A stretch of 64,000 nucleotides of DNA from Lachnospiraceae bacterium (GCA_024697065.1 JAILGE010000035.1:1-64000); one strand, 5' to 3'. Numbered from the stretch's first letter, positions 50,643-62,022 are shown. The notes: a model not told the origin generated them from the sequence alone. Program-made: numbers and translations.

Positions 50643-51314
50643 ATGGATAAGCGGATAGAGATAATATACGAAGATAAAGACATCATAGTATGTCACAAGT
50701 ATCCCGGGATAGCAGTGCAGTCTGCGCGTGCCGGCGAAAAGGACATGGAAAGCGAACTTAAGTGCTATCTGCATGCAAAGGAGCCTGACAGACCCTTATA
50801 CCTTGCGGTCATTCACAGACTGGATCAGCCGGTGGAGGGCGTGGTGGTCTTTGCCGGGAATAAAAAGGCTGCAGCATCGCTTTCGGCGCAGGTCTCCGCC
50901 AAAGGTGATGCGGGAATGCAAAAAGAATATACGGCAGAAGTTTTCGGTCGTATGCCATCGGACGAGGGTACCCTTACAGATTATCTTGTAAAAGATGCGA
51001 AGACCAATTCTTCATCGGTAACGGATGATTCATCTGTAGGTAAGAAGGCTGTCCTGCATTACAAGGTCAAAGAGACGGAGGATAAGACACAGATCCTTAC
51101 GATATTGCTTGAGACCGGACGGCATCATCAGATAAGAGTACAGCTGTCTCATGCGGGGGCACCGATTATCGGTGATATGAAATACGGCAGCGAAGAGTCG
51201 ATGGAATATTCAAAAGAAAATGACATAAAAACGGTAAGATTAAAAGCATCGAGACTGGAATTCACCCATCCTTCCACGAAGAAGAGAGTGAGTTTCGCTT
51301 TACAGGATAACTAA
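50643..51314 (+). CDS. RluA-family pseudouridine synthase
   Basis: IHRLDQPVEGVVVFA and LLETGRHHQIRVQLSHAGAPIIGDMKYG. Confidence 0.93.
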   Translation: MDKRIEIIYEDKDIIVCHKYPGIAVQSARAGEKDMESELKCYLHAKEPDRPLYLAVIHRLDQPVEGVVVFAGNKKAAASLSAQVSAKGDAGMQKEYTAEVFGRMPSDEGTLTDYLVKDAKTNSSSVTDDSSVGKKAVLHYKVKETEDKTQILTILLETGRHHQIRVQLSHAGAPIIGDMKYGSEESMEYSKENDIKTVRLKASRLEFTHPSTKKRVSFALQDN

Positions 51315-51347
51315 ATAGTGAATTTTACATAAAGAGAGTGAGGCATC

Positions 51348-51752
51348 ATGGAAAACGAAGATCTGACGGAAATATTTCAAAAGACAATAGAAGAAAATGA
51401 ATTTATGAAAATGATGGGGTTGGAGGCTGTAGAGGTTCGCAGAGGATATGCAAAGTGCAGGATCAGGCTTGATAAGAAATTCTGTAATCCTTACGGTACG
51501 CTTCATGGCGGAATGCTTTATTCACTTGCGGATATTACCGCAGGATTTGCCGCATGTTCCTACGGCCCAAAGGCTGTAACGGTTGACGGAGATCTTCATT
51601 TCTTAAATCCTGCCATACGTACACAATATGTTTATTGTGAAGCAAAGGAACAAAGACGCGGAAACGATCTGAGTGTTTTCAGCGTGGAGATCACAAGCGA
51701 CAGGGAAAAACTCCTGGATACGGGTACTTTTACTTATTTCAATATACATTGA
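51348..51752 (+). CDS. PaaI-family hotdog thioesterase
   Basis: NPYGTLHGGMLYSLADITAGFAA. Confidence 0.92.
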   Translation: MENEDLTEIFQKTIEENEFMKMMGLEAVEVRRGYAKCRIRLDKKFCNPYGTLHGGMLYSLADITAGFAACSYGPKAVTVDGDLHFLNPAIRTQYVYCEAKEQRRGNDLSVFSVEITSDREKLLDTGTFTYFNIH

Positions 51753-51820
51753 GAGAATGGCCGACAGCAATCCCGGATCTCGTGCCTCAGGCGTAACACA
51801 GGTCCGGACTAAATAGTTTT

Positions 51821-51849
51821 TTGACGTATCAATACAGTTGGATTATAAT
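51821..51849 (+). promoter_or_regulatory. SigA-type promoter for proS
   Basis: TTGACG - 17 nt - TATAAT. Confidence 0.75.
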
Positions 51850-51919
51850 TGCGGATATGCTGAGAATTCGAGGCAAAAGATAAAAGATCATAAGTTTTAA
51901 GGAGAAAGTAGGTTTAGCA

Positions 51920-53350
51920 ATGGCAGACAAGAAAATGGTCGAGGCGATCACCTCGATGGAAGAAGACTTCGCCCAGTGGTACACGGACGTTGTCAAGAAG
52001 GCGGAACTGACTGATTATACCAGCGTTAAGGGATGCATGGTCATCAGACCTGCGGGCTTCGCTATATGGGAACGCCTTAGAAACGAACTCGATAAAAGAT
52101 TTAAGGAAACCGGAGTTCAGAATGTTTATCTGCCAATGTTTATCCCGGAGAGTCTTCTTCAGAAGGAGAAGGATCATGTCGAAGGATTTGCTCCCGAAGT
52201 TGCATGGGTTACGGAAGGAGGGCAGCAGCCTTTAACTGACAGACTCTGTGTAAGACCTACATCAGAGACTCTTTTCTGTGATTATTATAAGAATACCGTT
52301 CATTCCTACAGGGATCTTCCTCAGGTATGCAACCAGTGGTGTTCGGTAGTCAGATGGGAGAAGGAGACAAGACCTTTCCTCAGAAGCCGTGAGTTCCTGT
52401 GGCAGGAAGGTCACACCGCTCATGCTACAGCCGAGGAGGCTGAGGCACGTACGGTTCAGATGCTCGATGTTTATGCGGATTTCCTTGAGGAATTCTGTGC
52501 TATTCCCGTTATCAAGGGTAAGAAGACAGAGAAGGAGAAGTTCGCAGGAGCAGAAGCTACCTACACTGTAGAAGCTCTTATGCATGACGGTAAGGCACTG
52601 CAGTCCGGAACATCTCACAATTTCGGAGACGGATTTGCCAGGGCTTTCGGAATACAGTTTACGGATCAGAATAATACTCTTCAGTATGTTCATCAGACAT
52701 CATGGGGTGTTACAACAAGACTTATCGGAGCCATCATCATGGTTCATGGTGATAATTCGGGACTTGTGCTTCCTCCTCTTGTTGCGCCTGCACAGATAAT
52801 GATCATACCCATACAGCAGAAGAAGGACGGAGTGCTGGAAAAGGCTGCGGAACTTAAGGAAATGCTTTCCGATTTCCGTGTAAAGCTTGATGATACGGAT
52901 AAGACTCCCGGATGGAAGTTCTCCGAACAGGAGATGAGAGGAATCCCTCTCCGTATAGAAGTAGGCCCCAAGGATATCGAAGCCGGAAAGTGCGTTGCAG
53001 TAAGACGTGATAACGGTGAAAAGATCGATATTCCTTTCACGGAGCTTAAGGAAAAAGTCGGAGAGATCCTGGATAAAATGCAGAAAGATATGCTGGAGCG
53101 CGCAAGGGAAAGACGCGATTCTCAGACTTATACCGCTAAGAATTATGATGAGTTCAGGCAGATCTTCGCAGAAAAGACCGGCTTTGTTAAAGCTATGTGG
53201 TGCGGAGACAGAGCGTGTGAAGACAAGATCAAGGAAGATCTCGCCGTAACCAGCCGTTGTATGCCCAATGAGCAGGAACAGATCTCTGATGTCTGTGTAT
53301 GCTGTGGTAAGCCTGCCAAGAAGATGGTTTACTGGGGTAAAGCTTATTGA
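51920..53350 (+). CDS. proS: Prolyl-tRNA synthetase
   Basis: [40 protein letters not shown]. Confidence 0.97.
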   Translation: MADKKMVEAITSMEEDFAQWYTDVVKKAELTDYTSVKGCMVIRPAGFAIWERLRNELDKRFKETGVQNVYLPMFIPESLLQKEKDHVEGFAPEVAWVTEGGQQPLTDRLCVRPTSETLFCDYYKNTVHSYRDLPQVCNQWCSVVRWEKETRPFLRSREFLWQEGHTAHATAEEAEARTVQMLDVYADFLEEFCAIPVIKGKKTEKEKFAGAEATYTVEALMHDGKALQSGTSHNFGDGFARAFGIQFTDQNNTLQYVHQTSWGVTTRLIGAIIMVHGDNSGLVLPPLVAPAQIMIIPIQQKKDGVLEKAAELKEMLSDFRVKLDDTDKTPGWKFSEQEMRGIPLRIEVGPKDIEAGKCVAVRRDNGEKIDIPFTELKEKVGEILDKMQKDMLERARERRDSQTYTAKNYDEFRQIFAEKTGFVKAMWCGDRACEDKIKEDLAVTSRCMPNEQEQISDVCVCCGKPAKKMVYWGKAY

Positions 53351-53356
53351 TTTTTC

Positions 53357-53385
53357 AGAGAGATCACATTTGTGATCTCTCTTTA
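53357..53385 (+). terminator. Hairpin between proS and ackA
   Basis: agagagatcac-attt-gtgatctctct followed by tt. Confidence 0.6.
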
Positions 53386-53400
53386 ATGGAGGAGAATAAA

Positions 53401-54594
53401 ATGAAAGTACTTGTAATCAATTGCGGAAGTTCATCACTTAAGTATCAGCTTATCGATTCCGAGACAGAAGGGGTTCTTGCAAAGGGACTTGTTGAGCGTA
53501 TCGGGATCCCGGGAAGTGTGCTCACACACAGACCCGAGGGCAAGGACAAGGTTGTCATCGAGACACCTATGGAAGATCACAATATTGCGGTCAAGCTTGT
53601 GATCGATGCTCTTGTTGATAAGGAGCATGGTGTTATATCAGATCTTTCGGAGATCGGAGCTGTAGGACACAGAGTTGTTCACGGCGGTGAGAAATTCAAT
53701 AAGGCTGTACTCATCACTGAGGCCGTAAAGAAAGATATCGAAGAGCTCAGCGCACTTGCACCTCTTCACAATCCCGCTAATCTGATCGGTATCAATGCAT
53801 GTGAGAAGAATATGCCCGGAGTTCCCCAGGCAGCGATCTTCGATACCGCATTCCATCAGACAATGCCCAAGAGAGCATATATGTACGGTATTCCTTATGA
53901 GTATTATGAGAAGTATAAGGTTCGCCGTTACGGATTCCACGGAACAAGCCATGATTATGTATCTGCCCGTGCTGCTGAGATCCTCGGTAAGGACAGGAAG
54001 GATCTCAGGATAGTAGTATGCCACCTTGGCAACGGCGCTTCCATCTCTGCTGTAAAGAACGGAGAGTGCGTTGATACATCAATGGGTCTTACTCCTCTTG
54101 AGGGACTTATCATGGGAACACGTTCCGGCGATCTTGATCCCGCTATCCTTGATTACATCGGCGAGAAAGAGAATCTTTCCGCTAAGGAAGTAAATACGAT
54201 CCTTAATAAGAAGTCCGGTATCCTCGGCCTTTCCGGCGGTGTTTCATCCGATTTCCGTGATATCGAGGCTGCTATCGCTGCAGGAAATGAGAAGGCAAAG
54301 ACAGCTCTTGAGACATACTGCTACAGAGTGGCAAAATATATTGCTTCATATGCGGTTGCTCTTGGCGGTATCGATGTTATCGCATTTACTGCAGGCGTTG
54401 GTGAGAATACTTATGATGTAAGAAAGCAGGTAACGGATTATCTTGCATTCATGGGTGTTAAGGCTGATGCCGAGAAGCTTAAGATCCGCGGTGAAGAAGC
54501 TGTTATTTCTACTCCTGATTCAAGCATCACCGTGATGATCGTTCCCACAAATGAGGAGCTTGCCATTGCAAGACAGACACTTGCTCTTCTTTGA
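53401..54594 (+). CDS. ackA: Acetate kinase
   Basis: [45 protein letters not shown]. Confidence 0.97.
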   Translation: MKVLVINCGSSSLKYQLIDSETEGVLAKGLVERIGIPGSVLTHRPEGKDKVVIETPMEDHNIAVKLVIDALVDKEHGVISDLSEIGAVGHRVVHGGEKFNKAVLITEAVKKDIEELSALAPLHNPANLIGINACEKNMPGVPQAAIFDTAFHQTMPKRAYMYGIPYEYYEKYKVRRYGFHGTSHDYVSARAAEILGKDRKDLRIVVCHLGNGASISAVKNGECVDTSMGLTPLEGLIMGTRSGDLDPAILDYIGEKENLSAKEVNTILNKKSGILGLSGGVSSDFRDIEAAIAAGNEKAKTALETYCYRVAKYIASYAVALGGIDVIAFTAGVGENTYDVRKQVTDYLAFMGVKADAEKLKIRGEEAVISTPDSSITVMIVPTNEELAIARQTLALL

Positions 54595-54640
54595 TAAAAG
54601 AACGGCTTGCCATTTCCAAATGAACGTTTTAAAAGAATAA

Positions 54641-54671
54641 AAAGGATGCTGCGATAAGCGGCATCCTTTTA
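54641..54671. terminator. Terminator between convergent genes
   Basis: aaaggatgctgc ... gcggcatccttttaaa. Confidence 0.75.
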
Positions 54672-54712
54672 AATTGCTTTTGATCATCTGATAAAAGAGA
54701 GACTCACGTGAT

Positions 54713-55501
54713 CTAAACCTTAGCCAGTGCCTGCAGAGCCATGCTCTCCTTTACGGCCTTAAAATGTTCTCTCACATATGCTTCATAAGCACCTGTCTTA
54801 AAGCTTCTTGTGCAGAAGTCACTGAGTATCATGCACAGATTCTTGTATTCTCCGGCATCAAGGCCTTTTGAATGAACAAGAAGATAATAATCGCCTGTGG
54901 AATTGTCTTTGTAAAGAGCACTGTCTCCGCATGCAAAGTCCTTAAGTGCTTCGGAAGCCGCAAAAAGATTGTCGAGGCTGTTAAATACAAAACACCTGTT
55001 TTCCTTATTTTCGCTGACCGCAGCCTGTTTGGGAGAGGTGTTCTTGTTTGCGGGGAACATCTCGTGCAGGAGGTCCTGTATGGAACGGGCGATGGGCGTG
55101 ACGGGAGGAACAGGAACATTCTTCAGTGACTGCTCTGCCGTATTGTCTGAAACTGCAGGCTCTTCGACCTTCTCGGCGGATTCGTCCGCTTCGGCGAAGG
55201 GGATATCATCCATCTCGTCTTCGGGATCGCTTCCTGTGGGAGCATTGCCGACTACCTTAGTGATAACAAAAACAACCATGCCTGACTGCATGGGAACTAT
55301 CTCTATCATAAGAGGCTTGTCGTCGGCTTCAAAACCAAACTGAAAGCTGGCCTGCTGCATCATATCTCTGAGAAGAGAATTGGCCTGGGCGCTTCCGAAT
55401 GTGAGCTCTCGAAAACTTATCTTCCTTGCGGCAAGATCCTCTTTGGTGAGTATGCATTTTATCTGATTGTCATTGATACGTTCGATCTTCGTGGGAATCA
55501 C
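54713..55501 (-). CDS. MecA-like adaptor protein
   Basis: N-terminus MIPTKIERINDNQIKCILTKEDLAARKISFREL; acidic linker; C-terminal MecA-like fold. Confidence 0.8.
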   Translation of the reverse strand: MIPTKIERINDNQIKCILTKEDLAARKISFRELTFGSAQANSLLRDMMQQASFQFGFEADDKPLMIEIVPMQSGMVVFVITKVVGNAPTGSDPEDEMDDIPFAEADESAEKVEEPAVSDNTAEQSLKNVPVPPVTPIARSIQDLLHEMFPANKNTSPKQAAVSENKENRCFVFNSLDNLFAASEALKDFACGDSALYKDNSTGDYYLLVHSKGLDAGEYKNLCMILSDFCTRSFKTGAYEAYVREHFKAVKESMALQALAKV

Positions 55502-55582
55502 ATCCTTTCGTTTTTCCCGTTTATGTTTGCAATTAGTATAAGAATTTGACGCTGATTAGTCAACCGTGGCGAAATTTCCTCT

Positions 55583-55611
55583 TGCATTTGCATTGATACA
55601 TGCGTATAATG
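55583..55611 (+). promoter_or_regulatory. SigA-type promoter firing into a non-coding gap
   Basis: TTGCAT - TTGCATTGATACATGCG (17 nt) - TATAAT. Confidence 0.6.
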
Positions 55612-56181
55612 TCCCTCGTGAGACGTCGCGGAAATCTCTGTACCGGAAGGGAGAGTGGTTTCCGAACTGCTTCAAGGACGCGGAGAGCGTCACAATTTAA
55701 AAAGATTTCTTATTTTACATCTATTGGGCTATATGCCCGTCTTACAGGTTCGACCTGATCGGTGATCTTTATTCAAGATATTTTTACCGAGACCTGGATT
55801 TAACTGTGTAAAATGCAGAAACGAAATAATACAAAAAAATCGTCTCTTTACTGAAATATGTGGATTTAAATGTTTTATTTTGGTACTCTGCGGCGTTTCT
55901 GAAAAACATACAGACCGGTGTGCGGATCGATGCATACTTTGCCCTTCGGCCGGGATATTTCACGGATTAACTTCTTTTGGAGTGAGGCTTTGGGGTAAAG
56001 CTTTCTTACGGATGAAACCTGTTCATACAGATTTATCAAACGGCAAAAACCTTCTCAGACAAAAATGCCATTTCATCTGTCGGATATTATTGCTGACGTA
56101 AGCGCTCCGGTCTGTTATACTATACGGGTATGGGCTTTTGTGGCCTTATTGAATTTTGTATGAAAGGATCATGCTGCTGCA

Positions 56182-58056
56182 ATGAGCAGAGAAAACGATA
56201 TCAGAAAGAAGAAAAGAAGAAAACAGACCGGAAGTGAAAGACAGAAAGGTCCTGACAGAGAAACACTCAGAGACTTTAGGAATAAAGTGATCGCATTTCT
56301 TGTGACGATCCTTCTTATAGTAGTGATAATAGCGATAGCATTCGGATCCAGGATAAAGGCTGCAATGCAGGCTGAGGGCGGATTCGGATTGCATACTGTC
56401 ATGGCGGTGCTCTATCCGGAGAAATACTCCTATTCGACCCAGATGGCAAATCTGAACGAGTATTTCCAGCTTTTCTCGGATGGAGATGTGGCCATCATCC
56501 TTCAGGACGAGAGGATCAACTCCAGAGCGAAGCTTTTGAATGAACATATCTATTTTTCTTCGGATACGGTTTCCGATCTTTTTACGGACCGGTTCTATAT
56601 AAATGATGAGGAAAATGTTCTGTTATATACCACTGCAGATGATATTTACCGTGTTGCGATCGGCAAGGACAGCAACAGTTATTCAACGAATCTTGACGGG
56701 GTCGTGAACTTCGGATATCCCATTGCCGTAAGAGCAAATGACGGAACACTTTATATAGCTGCGGATTATGTGAAGCTGTTTGCCAACTTCTCATATGATT
56801 TTTACAGTGAACCCAATCGTATGCAGGTTTACACGCAGTGGGGAAGTGATCGTGTGGCGCAGGTAAATGCCGATACTCAGGTGCGCTACCAGGGCGGCAT
56901 AAAGAGCAATGTCCTTCGTGCCATAAGTGCGGGTGAAAGTGTTGAAGTACTTGAGACCATGGAGAACTGGACCAAGGTTAAGACCGATGACTGCTTTATC
57001 GGATATATCGAGAACAACAAGCTTTCGGAATATACGGATGTGGTAAGGACACCTGTTACGGATGCCTATGATCCCGTAGCGGACTATTCGGGCAAGAGTA
57101 TCAGAGCGGATGAGCCTATTTTCCTGGGCTTTCATCAGATAGGCGTTACCGATGACGGTACGGCGCTGGAAAAAGTAACCGAGGGAAAGAACGGCATAAA
57201 TGTTGTATCTCCCACATGGTATTATCTTCGTGATTCCGACGGATCGTATCTGGATAACGGAACCGCTTCTTACGTCAACGCGGCCCATGCGAAGGGGTAC
57301 AAGGTTTGGGCGCTGTTAGAGGATATGACAAATGAGTTTGATGAATATGAACTTTTTTCTTCATCCGAAAACAGAAAGAATCTTATAGATAACCTGATCA
57401 ACAGTCTGACCACTGTAGGTGCGGACGGTATCAATGTTGACCTTGAGAAGATAGATACCAAAACGGGACCTCACTACGTACAGTTCCTGCGTGAGCTTTC
57501 CATAGAGACCAGAAAGAACGGCCTGGTGCTTTCGGTTGATGATTATGCTCCGAATGAAGGAAACAGATATTACAACTATAAGGAGCAGGGACTGGTTGCG
57601 GATTATGTGATGCTGATGCAGTACAATGAGCATTGGAACGGATCCGATGCGGGTTCGGTGGCATCTGCCGTCTTTGTTGAAAAAGGTATAGACAATACTG
57701 TGGCGCTTGGAGTTCCGGCGGAGAAGATCGTGAGCATACTTCCTTTCTACACCAGGATATGGAAAGTTGAAGGAAGCGAGACCAGCTCGGATGCTGTGGG
57801 AATGGATCTGGCATCAGCATTTGCGGTCAACCATTCAATAGAGCTTGTCTGGGATGATGAGTTGTGCCAGAACTACGGCGAAGTAACGGAAGGATCGGCA
57901 AAATATATGGTTTGGATAGAGGACGAAGCTTCCATGAAGGCTAAGCTTGGCATAGTGGAAGGGAAAGGTGTTGCCGGTGTTGGCGGATGGAGACTGGGGC
58001 TTGAATCCGAAGGAACATGGGATTGGTTTACCGCAGCCCTTTCATCCGGACAGTGA
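56182..58056 (+). CDS. GH18-type (YaaH-like) glycosidase with SH3-like domain and N-terminal TM
   Basis: GADGINVDLEKID (GH18 DxxDxE-type) and YVMLMQYNEHW; SH3-like SNVLRAISAGESVEVLETMENWTKVKTDDCFIGYI. Confidence 0.88.
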   Translation: MSRENDIRKKKRRKQTGSERQKGPDRETLRDFRNKVIAFLVTILLIVVIIAIAFGSRIKAAMQAEGGFGLHTVMAVLYPEKYSYSTQMANLNEYFQLFSDGDVAIILQDERINSRAKLLNEHIYFSSDTVSDLFTDRFYINDEENVLLYTTADDIYRVAIGKDSNSYSTNLDGVVNFGYPIAVRANDGTLYIAADYVKLFANFSYDFYSEPNRMQVYTQWGSDRVAQVNADTQVRYQGGIKSNVLRAISAGESVEVLETMENWTKVKTDDCFIGYIENNKLSEYTDVVRTPVTDAYDPVADYSGKSIRADEPIFLGFHQIGVTDDGTALEKVTEGKNGINVVSPTWYYLRDSDGSYLDNGTASYVNAAHAKGYKVWALLEDMTNEFDEYELFSSSENRKNLIDNLINSLTTVGADGINVDLEKIDTKTGPHYVQFLRELSIETRKNGLVLSVDDYAPNEGNRYYNYKEQGLVADYVMLMQYNEHWNGSDAGSVASAVFVEKGIDNTVALGVPAEKIVSILPFYTRIWKVEGSETSSDAVGMDLASAFAVNHSIELVWDDELCQNYGEVTEGSAKYMVWIEDEASMKAKLGIVEGKGVAGVGGWRLGLESEGTWDWFTAALSSGQ

Positions 58057-58075
58057 TGGATACGAGAGGCGTAAA

Positions 58076-59125
58076 ATGATAACTAAACTTGTAAAGAGTG
58101 AACCGGGAAGCCCTGACAGAGCTGTTATGGAAGAAGCCGGTGATATCATTGCAAAGGGCGGACTTGTGGCATTTCCCACTGAGACCGTGTACGGATTGGG
58201 AGGGGATGCTCTTAATCCCGAATCTTCAAAGAAAATTTATGCGGCAAAGGGGAGACCTTCGGATAATCCGCTGATAGTGCATATTGCGGATATGGATCAT
58301 CTTCCGGCCATATGTGAGAGCGTACCGGAAAACATGATAAAGCTTGCTGAGGTTTTCTGGCCGGGACCGCTTACGATGATAGTGAAGAAAAGCGGACTGG
58401 TACCCCGGGAGACCACAGGAGGACTGGATACGGTAGCCATAAGGATGCCGGATCATGCCACCGCACTTGAATTCATCAAGGCTTCCGGCGGATACATAGC
58501 CGCCCCCAGCGCCAATACTTCCGGACGCCCCAGCCCTACCCTTGCGTCCCATGTTAAGGATGACCTTGACGGCAGGATCGAAATGATAATCGATGGCGGG
58601 GAAGTTGGCATAGGTGTAGAATCCACCATAGTGGATCTTTCGGAAGGAAAACCCACCATACTCAGGCCGGGATATGTGACAAGAGAGATGTTAGAGAGAG
58701 TGTTGGGAGAAGTGGATGTGGATCGCACCATTCTCTCCGGAACAAGTACTCAGGCGCCCAAGGCACCGGGAATGAAGTACAGACATTACGCTCCCCATGG
58801 AGAAATGACGATAGTTGAGGGGGACAGTAAGGAAGTCATCCGTGTGATCAACGAAAATGTTGCCGCAGCGAAAGCTATGGGTAAGAAGACTGCCGTGCTC
58901 TGTACGGATGAGACGGAGCCCTATATCAAGGCTGATGTGATTAAGAGTGCCGGCAGCAGAGCTGATGAACATGAGATAGCAAGGCATCTGTATCGCATAC
59001 TCAGAGAGTTTGATGACGAGAAGGCTGATGTTATATTCTCGGAAGGCTTTTCTGCAGACGGCTTCGGACAGGCGGTTATGAACAGGCTGCTTAAGGCGGC
59101 AGGTTTTAATGTAAAAAAAATATAA
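58076..59125 (+). CDS. L-threonylcarbamoyladenylate synthase (Sua5/YwlC)
   Basis: GGLVAFPTETVYGLGGDAL; KGRPSDNPLIVHI; PSANTSGRPSPT; C-terminal Sua5 domain. Confidence 0.95.
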   Translation: MITKLVKSEPGSPDRAVMEEAGDIIAKGGLVAFPTETVYGLGGDALNPESSKKIYAAKGRPSDNPLIVHIADMDHLPAICESVPENMIKLAEVFWPGPLTMIVKKSGLVPRETTGGLDTVAIRMPDHATALEFIKASGGYIAAPSANTSGRPSPTLASHVKDDLDGRIEMIIDGGEVGIGVESTIVDLSEGKPTILRPGYVTREMLERVLGEVDVDRTILSGTSTQAPKAPGMKYRHYAPHGEMTIVEGDSKEVIRVINENVAAAKAMGKKTAVLCTDETEPYIKADVIKSAGSRADEHEIARHLYRILREFDDEKADVIFSEGFSADGFGQAVMNRLLKAAGFNVKKI

Positions 59126-59140
59126 GGGGGTTATTCAGGC

Positions 59141-59602
59141 ATGAATGCGAAAAAGGTTTCTATCGGAAGCGATCACGGCGGTTTCGAGCTCAAGGAGAGA
59201 TTAAAGAAGTTCCTCGAGGACAAGGGCTTTGAAGTTACTGATCACGGATGCTATAGCAAGGAATCCGTTGATTATCCCAGGTTTGTTACCCCTGTTGCAG
59301 CCGACGTGTTAAGCGGTAAGGCCGATAAGGGCATCGTGATTTGTACTACAGGTATAGGTGTCAGCATTACGGCCAATAAGATCAGGGGCATACGTTGTGC
59401 GCTCTGCCATAACGAGCATACCGCCAGGATGACCAGGCTTCATAATGATACCAATATGCTGGCGTTGGGAGCTGCTGAGGTATCCGAGGTTATGGCTGAT
59501 ACGATCGCCGAGATCTTCCTTACCACTGATTTTTCCGGAGAGGAAAAACATCAGAGACGAATAGATCTTATTACAGCGGTTGAAGCGGGAGAGGAAATCT
59601 GA
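59141..59602 (+). CDS. rpiB: Ribose-5-phosphate isomerase B
   Basis: VSIGSDHGGFELKE; GIVICTTGIGVSITANKIRGIRCALC. Confidence 0.95.
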   Translation: MNAKKVSIGSDHGGFELKERLKKFLEDKGFEVTDHGCYSKESVDYPRFVTPVAADVLSGKADKGIVICTTGIGVSITANKIRGIRCALCHNEHTARMTRLHNDTNMLALGAAEVSEVMADTIAEIFLTTDFSGEEKHQRRIDLITAVEAGEEI

Positions 59603-59603
59603 G

Positions 59604-60095
59604 ATGGAGAAGATACGCAAGAGAAGCGGATATATAAGTTGGGATGAGTATTTTATGGGTATTTCAAAGCTTGCCGCAATGCGCTCTAAAGATCCAAACA
59701 CTCAGGTGGGAGCCTGCATAGTAAGCCTTGAGAACAAGATCCTTTCCATGGGTTACAACGGTTTTCCCAATGGTGTAAGCGATGATGAGTTTCCATGGGC
59801 GAGAGAGGGGGATGAGGTTGATACCAAGTACCCTTACGTGACTCACGGAGAGATGAATGCGATACTTAATTACAGAGGCGGATCTCTTGAGGGTACCAAG
59901 TTATACGTTACTCTGTTTCCCTGCAATGAATGTGCCAAGGCGATAATCCAGGCGGGCATAAAGACTGTGGTTTACGCCGATGATAAATATGACGGAACAC
60001 CTTCGAATGTGGCAGCAAAGCGGCTGTTCAATGCGGCCGGTATACGCTACTACCGTTATCAGGAGACCGGAAGAAAAGTAGAGATAGATCTTTGA
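59604..60095 (+). CDS. dCMP deaminase family protein
   Basis: THGEMNAI and YVTLFPCNECAKAIIQAG zinc motifs. Confidence 0.93.
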   Translation: MEKIRKRSGYISWDEYFMGISKLAAMRSKDPNTQVGACIVSLENKILSMGYNGFPNGVSDDEFPWAREGDEVDTKYPYVTHGEMNAILNYRGGSLEGTKLYVTLFPCNECAKAIIQAGIKTVVYADDKYDGTPSNVAAKRLFNAAGIRYYRYQETGRKVEIDL

Positions 60096-61339
60096 AAAAG
60101 AGAAGACACGACAGTTTGATGAGAAAAGCCATCGGTCTGTTCCTGCCTGCGGTGGGAACACTCTTTTTTGCGTGCATTTATCCCTCCTGTATGTTACCTG
60201 TAAGGGCGGATAATACAACAACAACCACCACAAAGGAACAGCTTGACGAGGCGGCGGAGAAGAAGAAAGAAAAGGAACAGGAACTTGAGGGTGCCAGAAA
60301 GGATCTGGAGATCACAAGAGCCAACCTGAGAGGTCTTGAGGGTCAGAAGAATACATACCAGGGACAGATGGAACTGTTGAACTGTAATCTTCAGCTGGTG
60401 GCGGATAACCTCGCTGTTCTTGAGAATTCCATGGAGATCAAGCAGATCGAGATCGATGAGACCATGGCGATACTTGAGGAAACGAGACAGAGCAGACTGG
60501 ACCAGTATGAGAGCATGAAGGCCAGGATCAAATATTTTTATGAGACCGGTCAGGATGATTATCTGGAACTCCTTTTTTCGGCAGACAGCTTTGGAGAGAT
60601 GCTCAATTACGCCGAATATCTTGAAGAGCTTTCGGCGTATGACCGTGCCATGATTGAAAAATATGCGGAGACGGAGAGTCTGATAGCCGCTAAGGAAGCG
60701 GAGCTGGAAGATGAAATGCAGGAGCTTGAAGATATGAAAGCAGAGACGGAGGCGGAGCAGGACAGAGTCACCGGTATGATAAATGATACTGCCGCAAATA
60801 TTGCCATCACTGCCGATAATATCAATATGACGCAGGCAGCTGCCGATGCGTATGAAAACCAGGTGGATATGAAGGCTGCGGAAGCGGCCAAGGCAGCAGC
60901 GGATTATGCTGCCATAAAGGCAAAGTATGAAGAGGAATTAAGACTGTCAAAGCTGGCAGCGGCCTCTGCATGGAGAGATATCTCTGAAGTGACATTTGAG
61001 GAGGGAGACAGATATCTGCTTGCCAATCTCATATACTGTGAAGCCGGCGGAGAACCCTACGAAGGCCAGGTGGCGGTAGGCGCGGTAGTCATCAACCGTG
61101 TGCTCAGTTCACGCTATCCGCAGACGGTCACAGGGGTTATATATCAGAGGTCCCAGTTTGCGCCTGTGGGTGACGGACACCTTGCCAGCGCACTTGCCAA
61201 TAACAAGGCGACTGCCAGTTGCTATCAGGCAGCAGATGTTGCCATGGGCGGTACTACCAATGTTGGTAACTGCCTGTATTTCAGAACTCCGATCCCCGGA
61301 CTTACCGGACTCCAGATCGGAGGACATATCTTTTACTGA
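60092..61339 (+). CDS. Coiled-coil (PcsB/CwlO-like) + SleB-type cell-wall hydrolase
   Basis: Signal peptide, long coiled coil, C-terminal LLANLIYCEAGGEPYEGQVAVGAVVINRV...FAPVGDG. Confidence 0.9.
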   Translation: MKKRRHDSLMRKAIGLFLPAVGTLFFACIYPSCMLPVRADNTTTTTTKEQLDEAAEKKKEKEQELEGARKDLEITRANLRGLEGQKNTYQGQMELLNCNLQLVADNLAVLENSMEIKQIEIDETMAILEETRQSRLDQYESMKARIKYFYETGQDDYLELLFSADSFGEMLNYAEYLEELSAYDRAMIEKYAETESLIAAKEAELEDEMQELEDMKAETEAEQDRVTGMINDTAANIAITADNINMTQAAADAYENQVDMKAAEAAKAAADYAAIKAKYEEELRLSKLAAASAWRDISEVTFEEGDRYLLANLIYCEAGGEPYEGQVAVGAVVINRVLSSRYPQTVTGVIYQRSQFAPVGDGHLASALANNKATASCYQAADVAMGGTTNVGNCLYFRTPIPGLTGLQIGGHIFY

Positions 61340-61359
61340 CCGTCTGTTACAGATCCAAG

Positions 61360-62022
61360 TTAACGATCTTTATCATCGATATCTTTCTGTATGAGTTCTT
61401 CCGATGTATATTTCTGAAATATCCTTATAAGAAAAACAGAAAAGAAATAGAACAAAGCGGCAAAACCCATGAAAAGGAATATGCTGCCTGTTGCTATCAT
61501 GGCCTTGTTGCTGGATACAGCGACTTTCATTATGAGAAGGATGATGAAAGTAAAGAATATGGTGGTGGGCAGATTGCCGAAGCTGATCAGCACACAGTTT
61601 TTTAGCAGTGCTTTTACGCCAGTTTCATAAGTTGCCAAAAGCGGATAGATATAGAGTGCTATCGAAAGAAATATGTATAAAACGATGAGCACGGGGAACT
61701 GAAGCCATCTGTATTCCTCTCCCAATATAAAATAGATGATATAGAGATCTGCGGATAAAAATACCGTGATGATCATCAAAACCAGCCAGATCAGGGTGCT
61801 GCGTTTGAATTCACTCTTAAAAGTCTTAAAGAAAGTCTTTACCACAGGGGGATCTTCCCTGCGGATCCTTTTTAACAATACCGAATATGCTGAGCAGACC
61901 GCAGCTCCGGCGGTTATGACGGGGATGGATGTGATGACAAAGAGGATATTCACAACGATCAGGTCTGCAAGAAAATTAAGAAATCTGATGAAGGGACTGT
62001 TTGATTCAAATATGGACTTCAC
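61360..62022 (-). CDS. DUF624/YesL family membrane protein
   Basis: FLNFLADLIVVNILFVITSIPVITAGAAVCSAYSVLLKRIRREDPPV. Confidence 0.88.
   Translation of the reverse strand: MKSIFESNSPFIRFLNFLADLIVVNILFVITSIPVITAGAAVCSAYSVLLKRIRREDPPVVKTFFKTFKSEFKRSTLIWLVLMIITVFLSADLYIIYFILGEEYRWLQFPVLIVLYIFLSIALYIYPLLATYETGVKALLKNCVLISFGNLPTTIFFTFIILLIMKVAVSSNKAMIATGSIFLFMGFAALFYFFSVFLIRIFQKYTSEELIQKDIDDKDR

Noticed and set aside
51753-51919. Possible T-box leader upstream of proS
   Set aside because: No GGGTGGNACCGCG-type T-box; a TTGACG-17-TATAAT promoter lies only ~70 nt before the start, leaving no room
54872-55343. Plus-strand ORFs opposite the mecA-like gene
   Set aside because: Antisense shadows of a gene with recognisable MecA N-terminus
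55740-55765. GGTTCGACC suggestive of a tRNA T-arm
   Set aside because: Loop and stem lengths do not fit a T-arm; no acceptor stem or CCA nearby
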